Shown piece after piece: positions 16,002 through 25,975 of a DNA stretch of 64,000 bases. The translations under genes and the position numbers were made by a program. The notes below the pieces were generated by a model that saw only the letters and a program-made list of their open reading frames with translations, searched no databases and was not told the DNA's origin. Source of the DNA: Flavobacterium sp. W4I14 (lineage in GTDB: Bacteria; Bacteroidota; Bacteroidia; Sphingobacteriales; Sphingobacteriaceae); assembly GCA_030817875.1 (NCBI GenBank), contig JAUSZU010000001.1:310001-374000 (forward strand). Reading direction: 5' to 3'. Position 1 is the first letter of the stretch. Each line of letters opens with the position of its first letter.

Positions 16002-19000
16002 TTTTTCCCCACAATAGCATGCAGTCTGCGGTGCATGTTCATCCGGCTCATGCCGATATGATCGCACATTTTTTCTACACTAAGGTTATTGTCGGCCATA
16101 TTCTCTTCAACATAGGCTACAATTTTGCTGAGCAGTTCCTTATCCAGAGACGGAATGTTCACCTCGCCGGGGGTTGTTAAATCCTGTTTATGGACATTCA
16201 GTACCAATTGGTTTTTCGACTTAAGGATATTGTTTACCTTAAGGGTGAGCATGGCATAATCGTATGGTTTGGCAATAAAATCATCAGCTCCTGCCAATAG
16301 GGCATTTTTTACGCTATGGCTGGTATTGTTTATGCTATGTACGATTACGGGAATGTGACTGGTTTTGGCGTTTGATTTTAACCGCCTGCAAACATCGGTA
16401 CCATCCAATGATGGCATCATGAGGTCTGTGATCACAATATCGGGGAGGTGTTTTTGGGCAATTTCAACACCGTCGATTCCATTGCCTGCATCTAAAACGT
16501 GGAAGTGCGGTAAAAGGCATTCCCGGAGGTAGGCCCGTTGATCCTCGTTGTCTTCTATGACCAATATTGTTTTTTTTGAGATGTTTATTTCGTCTTTGGT
16601 ACGTTTTGGCACGATCTCTTCAACTATAGGTTCTCTTTGTGCGTCCTCTTGTATGTTTTCAGCATTAAAGGATGCTTTATCCACAGGAAAGGTAACCGTA
16701 AATTTAGAACCACTGTCCAATACGGTTTCCAGCTCAATTTCACCACCATGCATTTCAATGAGTTTTTTGGATAGGGATAAACCTATTCCGGTGCCCGAGT
16801 TGTAATGCGAGGTACTCTGGTAGTACATTTCGAAAACCCTGTCTTTTTCATCATTGTGGATGCCAATTCCGGTATCCTGAATGGTAATAATAGCCTGTGC
16901 CTCTTTTATTTCCAGCGTAACGGCGATCTTGCCTCCCGAAGGGGTATATTTAAATGCGTTCGAAATCAGGTTGAAGACAATTTTCTCGATTTTATCCCGG
17001 TCAAACCATGCTTTCAGCGTCCTTGGGCTCTTAAAATCAAAACGGATATTGTGCTGACTTGCCTGCCAGTCGAAAGATTCTTTCACATTAAGTAGGGTTT
17101 GGACCAGGTCGGATTCCCTCACCACCAATTTTTCGGCATCGGAAGCGATTTTTCTCAAATCCAGTACCTGGTTGATCAGGGCGTGCAGTTTTAAGGTGTT
17201 CCTTTGTATAATTTTCAAGCGCATTGCCGTAAAGTGGTCGTATACTGTTGAAACACTGAGCAGATCCTGCAACGGACTTAAAATAAGATTTAATGGCGTT
17301 CTGATTTCATGTGTAATGGTGGTGAAAAAGCTAAGCTTGATTTCATTGAGTTCAGTTACTTTCTCTTTTTCTAATTTTTCTTTAAAAATTTCATTCCTGA
17401 ACCTGTTCTTTGTTATGAAGTAATTGATTACAAGGGCGATTGCTACAGCAAAAGCCAAAAAATAAAATGTTTTGGCCCACCAGGTTGCCCATGGAGCCGG
17501 GGTAATCTCAAAATCAATGCCCCTGATTTCTTTAGGGTAAGTTCCATCATTATTTGATGAACTTAACAGAAATCTATATTGGCCAGGATCAAGGTTCGAA
17601 TAGGCGGCGATCCTTTGGTCGTAACCTGTTGTGATCCAGTGTTTATCATAACCCTCAAGCTTGTAACGGAACTTATTGTTTTCAGGGGCAACAAAATGCA
17701 GTGAAGAGAATGCCAGTGCAAAATCTTTGTGTTTATAAGAAAGTACGATCTTTGTGGTATAATTGATGTCTGCCGATAATACGGTTTCACCATCAACCTT
17801 GTTATTGATTTTTATGGTTTTATTGGATACCCGGAATTCTGTAAATGCTGCGCTTGTCGGGAAAGGGTTGTTTTTGATTGTTTTTGGCTGGAAGTAATTC
17901 AGTCCGTTTATGCCCCCGAAATACATCATGCCCTGTTTGTTTTTGTAGGCAGCCTCATTTAAGGTATTGCTCTGCAGGCCGTCCTGATAGGTATAACGTT
18001 TTGCTATATTCTTTTCGATACTATATTTAAAAAGGCCCTGACTACTGCTTAGCCAAAGGTTTTTGGAATCGTCTTCTAGTATGGCCATTATCTTCTGATC
18101 GCTCAAAAGTGGCGCGCTTACCGTTTTATAGCTATTGATCCTCCCTGTTCTGTCCAATAAAAGAGCATTTAGGCCTGCATCAGTGCCCAGCCATAAGGTA
18201 TTATGCTGGTCGCGGTAAATGGACCACACATGGTTACTGCTTAAACTGTTAACATCGTTTTCCCTGTGCCTGTAAACTGAAATTTTATATTTTCCTGCCA
18301 GGTCGTATCTGATGGCATTCAGGCCCCCTCCAATAGTTCCGAGCCATATAATCGGAGCATGAGGATCCTGATAAACTGCGTAAACTGAATTGGATGAAAT
18401 TCCACTGATGGTTGTTATGATGGTAAATTGGTTGGTTTTTGGGTTGTATTTGTGGACTCCTGTAAAACTTGCTATCCAAAGGTTGCCGGCATTGTCTTCA
18501 CAAATAGAGCGGGCCACAAAACCAGTTTTAATGGCACGTATCACTTTTCTGCCATTGGTAGCATTGTTAGTAACCTTGTAAAGGCCATTGTTTCCACCGA
18601 TCCATATTGTTTTGTCTCTGCTTTGATGGATACAACAGACCGATGGAGAGCTGATTTCGCTTTTGTACGAATCAATCTGATGACTGCACTTATTATAAAC
18701 GTAAAGTCCTTCGTTGAATGTTCCTATCCAAAGATCCTGGTCGGTTTCCGCAATTGCAGAAACATATTTCCCCTGGTAGCCCAATGTTCCCTCCCGGTTT
18801 TTCATTAAAGGAAAAAAGGAGTAGAAGTTTTTTGATGAAAGATCGGTATAATTTATCCCGCGCTGGTAGGTGCCTACCCAAAGGGTGTTTGAGCGGTCTA
18901 TAAAAAGCGTATTAGCGGCATTTTCTGCCAGGTTACAGAATGGCTTTTCGGCGGTGTACTGATGGATCTGACCGACATTGGACCGGCTATCAAGATGGAG

Positions 19001-19879
19001 TTTATAAATTCCATCGATCCTTGAGCCGATCCATAGATCACCATTCAGATCTTGTTTGAGCGAGGTAATCTCTGCGGTTTTGGGCAGGGGGTAGGTATAT
19101 GGGCTTTTTTTGGTGTCATCGCCGATCCGATATAATGTGTGTGCAGACCCTATCCATATATTGCCGTTCCTGTCCTGAAAAAGCGCGGTGATCCAGCCGT
19201 TTTCCATTATGGTTTCCGGTGCATAACTTTTAACATCTTTTAATCCATTGGTCCGGAACAGGTATAAGCCCTTGTCTGTTGCTGTCCATATATTTCCCTG
19301 CTTATCGGTCAATAGCGATCTGATATTCCGGTTTTTTAAAGCTGTAGGGAAAAATGGCTGCAGTATTTTTTTATTGTTACGGATAATAATGGCCAGCCCC
19401 CTGGTCGTTCCGGCCCAGATATTCCCACTTTTATCAGTGGTAATAGTCTGTACGGTATTGCTCGCAATATCACTGGCCTTGATATCAAAATGTGTAATGC
19501 TATCCAAACTCGGATCGAGTATATTGATGCCCCCTCCGTCTGTGCCAACCAGAATCTGTCCCATTTTGTTTTCGTAAAGGCTCAATACGCGGTTATCCGA
19601 CAGACTGTTCTTATTATTGGATATGTGGCGTTTGGTCTGTACGGAAAAACCATCGAAACGGTTCAGCCCATCGTACGTACCGATCCATATAAATCCTTTG
19701 CTATCCTGGATGATAGAAGTGATGGAATTCTGGGATAGACCATTATTGACAGATAGGTACCTGAAAGAATAATTCTGAGAAAAATCCAGTCCACAGGGTT
19801 CTACGCCTTTGCCCAAAAAGGGGAGCAATAATAGGGGGATCATAAAGAAAAATCTCATATAGGGATATTTGGTGCACAA
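15923..19879 (-). CDS. Hybrid two-component system regulator (HTCS), frameshifted in its AraC domain
   Basis: 1318 residues as read. Signal peptide/membrane entry (MRFFFMIPLLLLPFLGKG), a long periplasmic sensor made of repeated two-component-propeller strands (many WIGT/LWxGT/IWAGT motifs, about 40-700), a Y_Y_Y domain (about 715-785), one membrane helix (about 795-815), a HisKA domain (FFTTITHEIRTPLNLILSP), an HATPase domain, a receiver (ILVIEDNEDQRAYL; phospho-acceptor in IVITDLMMPSLDG) and the first half of an AraC-type DNA-binding domain. HTCS proteins sense oligosaccharides in the periplasm and activate their PUL; the divergent PUL1 promoters are the expected targets. The second half of the AraC domain is in another frame (15805-16001) because of an extra base in an A5 tract. 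ATG 19858 is a better signal-peptide start than 19879. Confidence 0.9.
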   Translation of the reverse strand: MCTKYPYMRFFFMIPLLLLPFLGKGVEPCGLDFSQNYSFRYLSVNNGLSQNSITSIIQDSKGFIWIGTYDGLNRFDGFSVQTKRHISNNKNSLSDNRVLSLYENKMGQILVGTDGGGINILDPSLDSITHFDIKASDIASNTVQTITTDKSGNIWAGTTRGLAIIIRNNKKILQPFFPTALKNRNIRSLLTDKQGNIWTATDKGLYLFRTNGLKDVKSYAPETIMENGWITALFQDRNGNIWIGSAHTLYRIGDDTKKSPYTYPLPKTAEITSLKQDLNGDLWIGSRIDGIYKLHLDSRSNVGQIHQYTAEKPFCNLAENAANTLFIDRSNTLWVGTYQRGINYTDLSSKNFYSFFPLMKNREGTLGYQGKYVSAIAETDQDLWIGTFNEGLYVYNKCSHQIDSYKSEISSPSVCCIHQSRDKTIWIGGNNGLYKVTNNATNGRKVIRAIKTGFVARSICEDNAGNLWIASFTGVHKYNPKTNQFTIITTISGISSNSVYAVYQDPHAPIIWLGTIGGGLNAIRYDLAGKYKISVYRHRENDVNSLSSNHVWSIYRDQHNTLWLGTDAGLNALLLDRTGRINSYKTVSAPLLSDQKIMAILEDDSKNLWLSSSQGLFKYSIEKNIAKRYTYQDGLQSNTLNEAAYKNKQGMMYFGGINGLNYFQPKTIKNNPFPTSAAFTEFRVSNKTIKINNKVDGETVLSADINYTTKIVLSYKHKDFALAFSSLHFVAPENNKFRYKLEGYDKHWITTGYDQRIAAYSNLDPGQYRFLLSSSNNDGTYPKEIRGIDFEITPAPWATWWAKTFYFLAFAVAIALVINYFITKNRFRNEIFKEKLEKEKVTELNEIKLSFFTTITHEIRTPLNLILSPLQDLLSVSTVYDHFTAMRLKIIQRNTLKLHALINQVLDLRKIASDAEKLVVRESDLVQTLLNVKESFDWQASQHNIRFDFKSPRTLKAWFDRDKIEKIVFNLISNAFKYTPSGGKIAVTLEIKEAQAIITIQDTGIGIHNDEKDRVFEMYYQSTSHYNSGTGIGLSLSKKLIEMHGGEIELETVLDSGSKFTVTFPVDKASFNAENIQEDAQREPIVEEIVPKRTKDEINISKKTILVIEDNEDQRAYLRECLLPHFHVLDAGNGIDGVEIAQKHLPDIVITDLMMPSLDGTDVCRRLKSNAKTSHIPVIVHSINNTSHSVKNALLAGADDFIAKPYDYAMLTLKVNNILKSKNQLVLNVHKQDLTTPGEVNIPSLDKELLSKIVAYVEENMADNNLSVEKMCDHIGMSRMNMHRRLHAIVGKNHLRIYQGNPDEESWTAIIKRLEKDI

Positions 19880-19921
19880 TTGTAACTATTTATCGCTTAT
19901 AAATAAATCTTTCAAGAGCTA

Positions 19922-19988
19922 TTGTTACATAAGCACATTTTTTTGTTACGTGCGTAATCTTGAAAATGGAAATATCGCAATAACATTG
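19922..19988 (+). promoter_or_regulatory. PUL1 promoter 1 with TTGTTAC direct repeat (candidate HTCS operator)
   Basis: TTGTTAC at 19922-19928 and 19943-19949 (21 bp start to start), TTG at 19960-19962 as -33 element, an 18-base spacer, then TAACATTG at 19981-19988, one mismatch from the Bacteroidota -7 consensus TAnnTTTG. The ATG of the GH2 gene is about 58 bases further on. The same elements at the same spacings occur at 30059-30125 before SusC. Confidence 0.75.
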
Positions 19989-20046
19989 CATGTCTGATTT
20001 ACAATCTAAAATCGGTCAACAATTAAAACACTAACCAAATACATAC

Positions 20047-22719
20047 ATGAAACACAAAAAATCTGCTTATAATAAGGCAGTTCTATTCGCCCTGGTGTCT
20101 TTATCGATAGCAGCGGCTAAAGAAGTAAAAGGCCAAAAAACAGTCGGTCCGAAACCGGTATTTTCAGTTGCCGGATTCTATCCTGAAAATAATAGCCCAC
20201 GTAAGGTATATAACTTTAATCCAGGTTGGCGCTTCGCGAAAGGAAATATAAAAAGTGCCGAGCAACCGGATTTTAACGATTCAGCCTGGGACCAGGTGTC
20301 ATTGCCGAACGGCCTTGAAATCTTACCTGAGAACGCAAGCGGAATGCGAAATTACCAAGGACCGGCCTGGTACCGCAAAATTTTTAAAACCACGTCGTCC
20401 ACGGGGAAGGGCTTCATCTATTTTGAAGGTGTGATGGGCAAGGCAGTGGTTTATCTCAATGGGGTTAAGGTAGCGGAGCATTTCGGTGGTTACCTGCCAT
20501 TTGCAGTAGAAATAAACAATGCATCATTGGTGAAAAATGCCAACAATTTAATTGCGGTATTGGCAGATAACTCAAACGATGAATCTTATCCACCTGGAAA
20601 AGCGCAAGACAATCTGGACTTTGCTTATCTGGGCGGCATTTACCGCGATGTTTATTTTATCGAAACGCCATCTGTTCACATTACTTTGCCTGAACTGAGT
20701 AAAACCGTTGCTGGTGGTGGCGTATTTGTGGCGGTGAAAGATGTAAAGGGAAACAATGCCAATATAGAAGTTAGAACCGAAGTGCAGAATGAAGGGCAAG
20801 CAGATGCAAAGCTTTCGGTCCGTTCTACGCTTGTAGATAGGGATGGAAAGGTGATTTTGACCAAAACAACTGCTTTAATGGTTACCCAGGGGCGCGCTCA
20901 ACAACTTGTTCAGCAACTGGATGCGAAGAATGTGCACTTATGGCATCCCGATGATCCCTATCTTCATTTTATAAAAACCGAAGTCCTGGAAAATGGAAAA
21001 GTAGTCGACAGCTACCGTACCCGGTTTGGCATCCGGCTGTTCGAGATGCGAGGTGATGCAGGCTTTTTTGTCAATAAAAAATATATCGGGCATAAGCTTT
21101 CAGGCGTAAACCGCCACCAGGATTATGTGTATGTGGGTAATGCTGTTCCAAATACCAGCCAGTACCGCGATGCAAAACTATTAAGGGAGGCGGGCTCTAC
21201 CATTGTACGCGCTGCGCACTACCCACTTGATCCAGCTTTCATGGATGCCTGTGATGAACTGGGGCTTTTGGTTACCTCGGCAAACCCTGGCTGGCAGTTC
21301 TACAATGAAAAAGATCCCCGTTTTGAGAAATTCCTTGCAGAAGATACCCATAATCTGGTGAGGAGGGACCGTAACCGTGCTGCATTATTGCTTTGGGAAA
21401 CTGCAATCAATGAAACGCCATGGCAGCCTGCCTCGGTAATGAAAAGCCTGCACAGTATTGTTCATCAGGAATTTCCTTTTCCAGGTGCCTTTACAGCGGC
21501 AGATGTTGATGAAGCAAAAAAAGCAGGGTTTGATTTCTACTATCATGGCGGTATGCAGGAGGAAAAAAATTCATTTACCCGTGAATATGGTGATGGAGGA
21601 GAAGTGGATAATTTCTATTCACAGAATGCAATGAGCCGGGTAAAGCGGGAATGGGGAGAAATCGCTATGCTCAATCAGGCCAGTATCAGGGCCAAGGGGC
21701 TCGATGAAATCTTCGATACACCACCTAAACGGATCGGTGCAGCGTTATGGGCAGGTATTGATCACCAGCGTGGTTATCACCCGGATCCATTTTTGGGCGG
21801 GCTGCTGGATGTTTATCGCATGCCGAGATATTCATTCTATTTGTTTAAAAGTCAGTATGATCCGTCTTTCAAGCTTCCGGGGATTCAGACCGGACCAATG
21901 GTATATATCGCACACGAACTCACTCAGGTATCAGGTAAAGATATTACCGTTTTCAGTAACTGCGATGAAGTGAGGTTAACCTGGCTGGGTAAGGTTGTAG
22001 GTACTGCCAGACCTGATAGTTCCATGAAAAATATGCCACATGCACCGTTTGTGTTTAGAAATGTATTTGATTTTCACGAAATCAGCAGTAACTGGAGAAA
22101 TAAGACCAAGGATATCAATCTGATTGCTGAAGGATTGATAGGCGGAAAAGTAGTGGTCAGCTCGGTAAAAAAATACCCAGAGAGAACCACGGGCATTAAA
22201 CTGGAAATTGATAGTGCGGGGATGGGACTGTATGCAGACGGTTCGGACTTTATACCTGTAAGGGCAACGGTTGTTGATAATAATGGGGTTGCTAAGGTTC
22301 TGGCTTCCGAAAATATCCATTTTGAAGTGGAGGGAGAAGGAGCCTTAGTTGGCAGTGAAAACAACCAGGCAAACCCGATGAAAACCCAGTTTGGCACTGC
22401 AAGTATTCTGGTCAGGTCAACTACAAAAGCTGGGAAAATAACAGTCAAAGCTTATGCGGATGGACTAAAAGCAGATGAAATAACTTTTAGTTCCATAGCT
22501 GCTGAACTGCCGCTACTGTTTATTGATCAGCCTAGACCATTAGCGAAAAATGATAGGTCGATGGGAAGAATTGGTCTGAATATATCGGGCCAAAAATCTT
22601 CCGCAGAGCAGGGAGATGTTAAGGGTCTCCAAGACAAAATTAAACGTTTGGAGCTCGAAATCACCAGCCGCGATCAGGATATTATGGAACTGAGAAGTAA
22701 AAAAGACAGCAAACATTAA
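20047..22719 (+). CDS. Glycoside hydrolase family 2 (beta-galactosidase-like)
   Basis: 890-residue exported enzyme. Signal peptide (to about residue 29), GH2 sugar-binding jelly-roll (about 55-210, with GWRFAKG, AWYRKIF, YLNGVKVAEHFGGY), Ig-like domain (about 215-330), TIM barrel (about 335-620: GVNRHQD, AAHYPLDPAFMDACDELGLLV) and beta-sandwich domains to the end. The candidate acid/base is Glu456 in AINET and the nucleophile Glu513 in TREYGD. It probably removes terminal beta-galactosyl (or related) residues from PUL1 oligosaccharides. The last 30 residues form a charged coiled-coil-like tail (DKIKRLELEITSRDQDIMEL), unusual for the family. First gene of the PUL1 plus-strand operon behind promoter 19922-19988. 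Confidence 0.88.
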   Translation: MKHKKSAYNKAVLFALVSLSIAAAKEVKGQKTVGPKPVFSVAGFYPENNSPRKVYNFNPGWRFAKGNIKSAEQPDFNDSAWDQVSLPNGLEILPENASGMRNYQGPAWYRKIFKTTSSTGKGFIYFEGVMGKAVVYLNGVKVAEHFGGYLPFAVEINNASLVKNANNLIAVLADNSNDESYPPGKAQDNLDFAYLGGIYRDVYFIETPSVHITLPELSKTVAGGGVFVAVKDVKGNNANIEVRTEVQNEGQADAKLSVRSTLVDRDGKVILTKTTALMVTQGRAQQLVQQLDAKNVHLWHPDDPYLHFIKTEVLENGKVVDSYRTRFGIRLFEMRGDAGFFVNKKYIGHKLSGVNRHQDYVYVGNAVPNTSQYRDAKLLREAGSTIVRAAHYPLDPAFMDACDELGLLVTSANPGWQFYNEKDPRFEKFLAEDTHNLVRRDRNRAALLLWETAINETPWQPASVMKSLHSIVHQEFPFPGAFTAADVDEAKKAGFDFYYHGGMQEEKNSFTREYGDGGEVDNFYSQNAMSRVKREWGEIAMLNQASIRAKGLDEIFDTPPKRIGAALWAGIDHQRGYHPDPFLGGLLDVYRMPRYSFYLFKSQYDPSFKLPGIQTGPMVYIAHELTQVSGKDITVFSNCDEVRLTWLGKVVGTARPDSSMKNMPHAPFVFRNVFDFHEISSNWRNKTKDINLIAEGLIGGKVVVSSVKKYPERTTGIKLEIDSAGMGLYADGSDFIPVRATVVDNNGVAKVLASENIHFEVEGEGALVGSENNQANPMKTQFGTASILVRSTTKAGKITVKAYADGLKADEITFSSIAAELPLLFIDQPRPLAKNDRSMGRIGLNISGQKSSAEQGDVKGLQDKIKRLELEITSRDQDIMELRSKKDSKH

Positions 22720-22735
22720 TCAAGCCCAGTTGAAC

Positions 22736-24490
22736 ATGATATTATTTTTTAAGAAATTAATGGCTACCATGGCTTTTTGCCTGATTATCGTCACGGTCAG
22801 TGCAGACGATGGCATTGTCAGTATCGCAGACTTTGTGAAATATAAAAGAGGCGAAGATGCTACGCTAATGGTTAGGGAGGCAATAGCCTATTGCAGGGAG
22901 GTTAAAGCTGCTAAACTGATTTTCCCAAAAGCAACCTATCATTTTAAGCGAGATTTCGCAGCCGAGAAATACGTTTTTATGAGCAATAATGATGAGGGGC
23001 TGAAACGTTTTGTTTTTGATCTTTCGGGCATCGAAAATCTTGAGATCAACGGGCAGGGTTCGGAATTTATCCTCGCAGGATTTGTAAGCCCGTTTTTGCT
23101 GCAGGATAGCAAAAACATTTCCTTTAAGAATTTTTCTATCGATTATGTGCGGACTTTTCACAGTGAGGCAAAAATTTTAAGTGTAGATAAAAGCGGGATG
23201 ACCGTTCAGTTCACTAAGAAATTCCCTTATCGGTTGGATCATCAGAGCTTGATATTTACTGACAGCACAGGAGTAGTGTATCCCTGGAGCGATCTGTTGG
23301 AGTTTGATCCTAAAAAGAAGGAAACGGCTTTTATGGCCAACGATCTTTGGGTGGGCTCAAATGTTCCGGTAAAAGCAATAAGACCCGGAACCGTTAAACT
23401 TTTATTGCCAGAGATTATAGGCACGCCCGGAAATGTTATGGTATTTGCCTCAGCATTTCGGCTGGTCCCTGCTTTCAATATTTCAAATAGTGCCAATATC
23501 AGCTTTAACGGCATAGATATTTTTCATTGCGGTGGAATGGGGATTGTTGCACAGAACAGCCGCGATCTTTTTTTAGACCATGTTAGGGTAACCCCTTCGC
23601 CGGGAAGCGGCCGTATTGTAAGCATTACCGCTGATGCCACACACTTTTCAAACTGTTCGGGCAAAATTGTAATAGAAAACTGCCTTTTTGAAAATCAAAA
23701 GGACGATGCAACCAATATTCACGGCATTTATAGCAAGATCACCAAAATTATCTCTCCATCGGAAATTGAAGTAGAATTGATCCATAAACACCAGTTTGGT
23801 TTTGACTATCTCAAACCGGAGCTAAAGGTGGAGTTTGCCGATGCGGCAAGTATTGTAACTTATGCCAATAACTCTGTAAAAAGTACAGAAAGAATAAACA
23901 AGGAATTTACCAGAGTGGTTTTTAACGCTCCGATTTCGCCTAATACGAAATTAGGAGACGTAATTGCCAGTTCCGAAGATTATCCGGAGGTTTTGATCAG
24001 GAAATGCATGATCCGTGGGAACCGGGCACGGGGGATTTTGTTAAACTCGCGGGGTAAAACAGTGGTGGAGAACAATACTTTCCATGTACCGGGAGCGGCC
24101 ATTTTGTTTGAGGGTGATGCGAGCTTTTGGTATGAGCAATCCGGAGTAAACGGTGTGATGATCAGGAACAATACCTTTGATAACTGCAACTATGGCGTGT
24201 GGGGAAACGCCTGTATCCAGGTCGGTTCAGGAATTATGAAAAATGTCCGTCCGCAAAGCCGCTATCATAAAAATATAAGCATTGTAGACAATACTTTCAA
24301 GATTTTTGATCCAAGGATCATCAATGCATACTGTGTGGACGGACTTATTTTCAAGAGCAACAAAATAGAAAAAAGTAAAGCTTACCTTTCAGCTTTTCCG
24401 GATGGTAAAGCTTTTATAATCGAGGCCTGCTCAAATGTGAAGATTGATAGGGATGATAATTTTAAAGCTGTGGATCATGTTAAAAAGTAA
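22736..24490 (+). CDS. GH110 alpha-1,3-galactosidase
   Basis: About 584 residues. Signal peptide (ILFFKKLMATMAFCLIIVTVSA), then a right-handed parallel beta-helix. The pattern ISFNGIDIFHCGGMGIVAQ ... VTPSPGSGRIVSITADATHF ... ENCLFENQKDDATNIHG matches the remembered GH110 sequence order (MHGLGIVSQ ... PDSGRLLAASADMMHFSGC ... DDPVNVHG), including the paired catalytic-region aspartates. GH110 enzymes release alpha-1,3-linked galactose. ATG 22736 is preferred; a TTG at 22730 is in frame. It follows the GH2 gene by 16 bases and overlaps the next sulfatase, so the operon is tight. In PUL1 it would uncap or shorten an alpha-galactose-bearing chain. Confidence 0.88.
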   Translation: MILFFKKLMATMAFCLIIVTVSADDGIVSIADFVKYKRGEDATLMVREAIAYCREVKAAKLIFPKATYHFKRDFAAEKYVFMSNNDEGLKRFVFDLSGIENLEINGQGSEFILAGFVSPFLLQDSKNISFKNFSIDYVRTFHSEAKILSVDKSGMTVQFTKKFPYRLDHQSLIFTDSTGVVYPWSDLLEFDPKKKETAFMANDLWVGSNVPVKAIRPGTVKLLLPEIIGTPGNVMVFASAFRLVPAFNISNSANISFNGIDIFHCGGMGIVAQNSRDLFLDHVRVTPSPGSGRIVSITADATHFSNCSGKIVIENCLFENQKDDATNIHGIYSKITKIISPSEIEVELIHKHQFGFDYLKPELKVEFADAASIVTYANNSVKSTERINKEFTRVVFNAPISPNTKLGDVIASSEDYPEVLIRKCMIRGNRARGILLNSRGKTVVENNTFHVPGAAILFEGDASFWYEQSGVNGVMIRNNTFDNCNYGVWGNACIQVGSGIMKNVRPQSRYHKNISIVDNTFKIFDPRIINAYCVDGLIFKSNKIEKSKAYLSAFPDGKAFIIEACSNVKIDRDDNFKAVDHVKK

Positions 24491-25973
24491 CTATATCCAA
24501 CGAATCATGCTCATTGGTATCTGCATGATGGCCATTTTATGTGCCAGCGCGCAGCAAAGAAAACCAAATATCATTATTATTTATGCCGATGATCTGGGTT
24601 ACGGGGATCTGAGCTGTTATGGAGCGGATAAAATCAATACACCCAATATTGATGCCCTGGCAGAGAAGGGACTTCGCTTTACCAATGCACATGCGAGTTC
24701 TTCTACCTGTACCCCATCCCGTTTTTCGATGCTGACCGGTAAGTACGCCTGGAGACAAAAAGGGACAGGGATTGCTGACGGAGATGCACCATTGATTATT
24801 CCCAAGGAGATACTGACATTACCTGCGATGCTTAAAAATGCGGGATACAGGACGGCTGTCGTGGGTAAATGGCATCTTGGTCTTGGAGGGAAAAGCGGCC
24901 CTGACTGGAACAGTGAGTTAAAGCCAGGGCCTTTAGAAATCGGCTTTGATTACAGTTTCATTATTCCGGCTACAGCTGACCGTGTTCCCTGCGTTTTTGT
25001 AGAAAACCATAGAGTCGTGGGATGGCATGTTCAAGACCCTATTGAGGTAAATTACCACCATAAAATCGGTAACGACCCGACCGGTTATGAAAATCCTGAG
25101 AAAGTAAAAATCAAGGCTGATGATCAGCATAATAAAACCATCATTGACAGTATCAGTCGGATCGGCTATATGTCAGGCGGAAAAAAAGCAAGATGGCTTG
25201 ATGGGGATATTGCCCAAACACTGGAAAACAAGGCGATGAATTTTATTGACTTGAATAGCAACAGGCCGTTTTTTCTATACCTCGCTACACACGATATACA
25301 TGTGCCGCGTTCACCCAACAGCAGGTTTTTAGGTAAAAGCAAAATGGGGCTAAGAGGGGATGCCATTTTACAGCTCGATTGGATTGTGGGCGAATTAATA
25401 GCGCATTTAAAAGCCAAAGGCTTATTTGAAAATACGATGATCATTTTCAGTAGCGACAATGGTCCTGTTCTTGCAGATGGTTATCAGGATGAAGCTGTTC
25501 TTAAATCTGTTGGGCACCATCCTGCTGGTCAGTTCAGAGGTGGAAAGTATAGTCCCTTTGAAGGCGGAACACGAATTCCTTTTATTGTCCACTGGCAAGG
25601 CCATGTGCGGCCAGACAGCTCCTCATTATTGATCAGTCAGGTCGATCTTTTTGCTTCTTTAGCAAAACTTACAGGTCAAAAACTTGGTAAAGGGGATGCT
25701 CAGGACAGTTATAATTTGCTTGGGACTTTGCTGGGAAATGCCAGGCTACAAAGGAAAGACCTGGTAGAACATGCGATGAACAATAGCCTTTCACTGATTT
25801 ATAAAAACTGGAAATATGTGGAAGATGGAAAAGAACTTTATGATCTAAGTACTGATCCCTCAGAAAGCAAAAACCTGGCCACAGCACAACCAGAAATGCA
25901 ATTAAAAATGGTAGCCAGATTAGAAAAAATAAAAAAAAGTAATCAGCATAAGCATTCACCAATTAAACAATGA
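24477..25973 (+). CDS. Arylsulfatase-type sulfatase (family S1)
   Basis: About 498 residues with signal peptide (MLIGICMMAILCASAQQ). Sulfatase motifs: IIYADDLGYGDLSCYG with metal-binding Asp38 and Asp39, formylglycine signature CTPSR (Cys78), GKWHLGLGG, and IFSSDNGPV. Two starts are plausible: ATG 24477, which overlaps the GH110 stop by 14 bases, and ATG 24507. The architecture is a standard single-domain S1 sulfatase, shorter than the PUL1 sulfatase at 13496. Maturation needs a formylglycine-generating enzyme or anSME, not seen in the window. Product position of the sulfate is unknown. Confidence 0.92.
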   Translation: MLKSNYIQRIMLIGICMMAILCASAQQRKPNIIIIYADDLGYGDLSCYGADKINTPNIDALAEKGLRFTNAHASSSTCTPSRFSMLTGKYAWRQKGTGIADGDAPLIIPKEILTLPAMLKNAGYRTAVVGKWHLGLGGKSGPDWNSELKPGPLEIGFDYSFIIPATADRVPCVFVENHRVVGWHVQDPIEVNYHHKIGNDPTGYENPEKVKIKADDQHNKTIIDSISRIGYMSGGKKARWLDGDIAQTLENKAMNFIDLNSNRPFFLYLATHDIHVPRSPNSRFLGKSKMGLRGDAILQLDWIVGELIAHLKAKGLFENTMIIFSSDNGPVLADGYQDEAVLKSVGHHPAGQFRGGKYSPFEGGTRIPFIVHWQGHVRPDSSSLLISQVDLFASLAKLTGQKLGKGDAQDSYNLLGTLLGNARLQRKDLVEHAMNNSLSLIYKNWKYVEDGKELYDLSTDPSESKNLATAQPEMQLKMVARLEKIKKSNQHKHSPIKQ

Positions 25974-25975
25974 TC

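Noticed and set aside
15833..16180. 115-codon plus-strand frame opposite the HTCS C-terminus
   Set aside because: It is antisense to the AraC domain, whose minus-strand reading is clearly the coding one.
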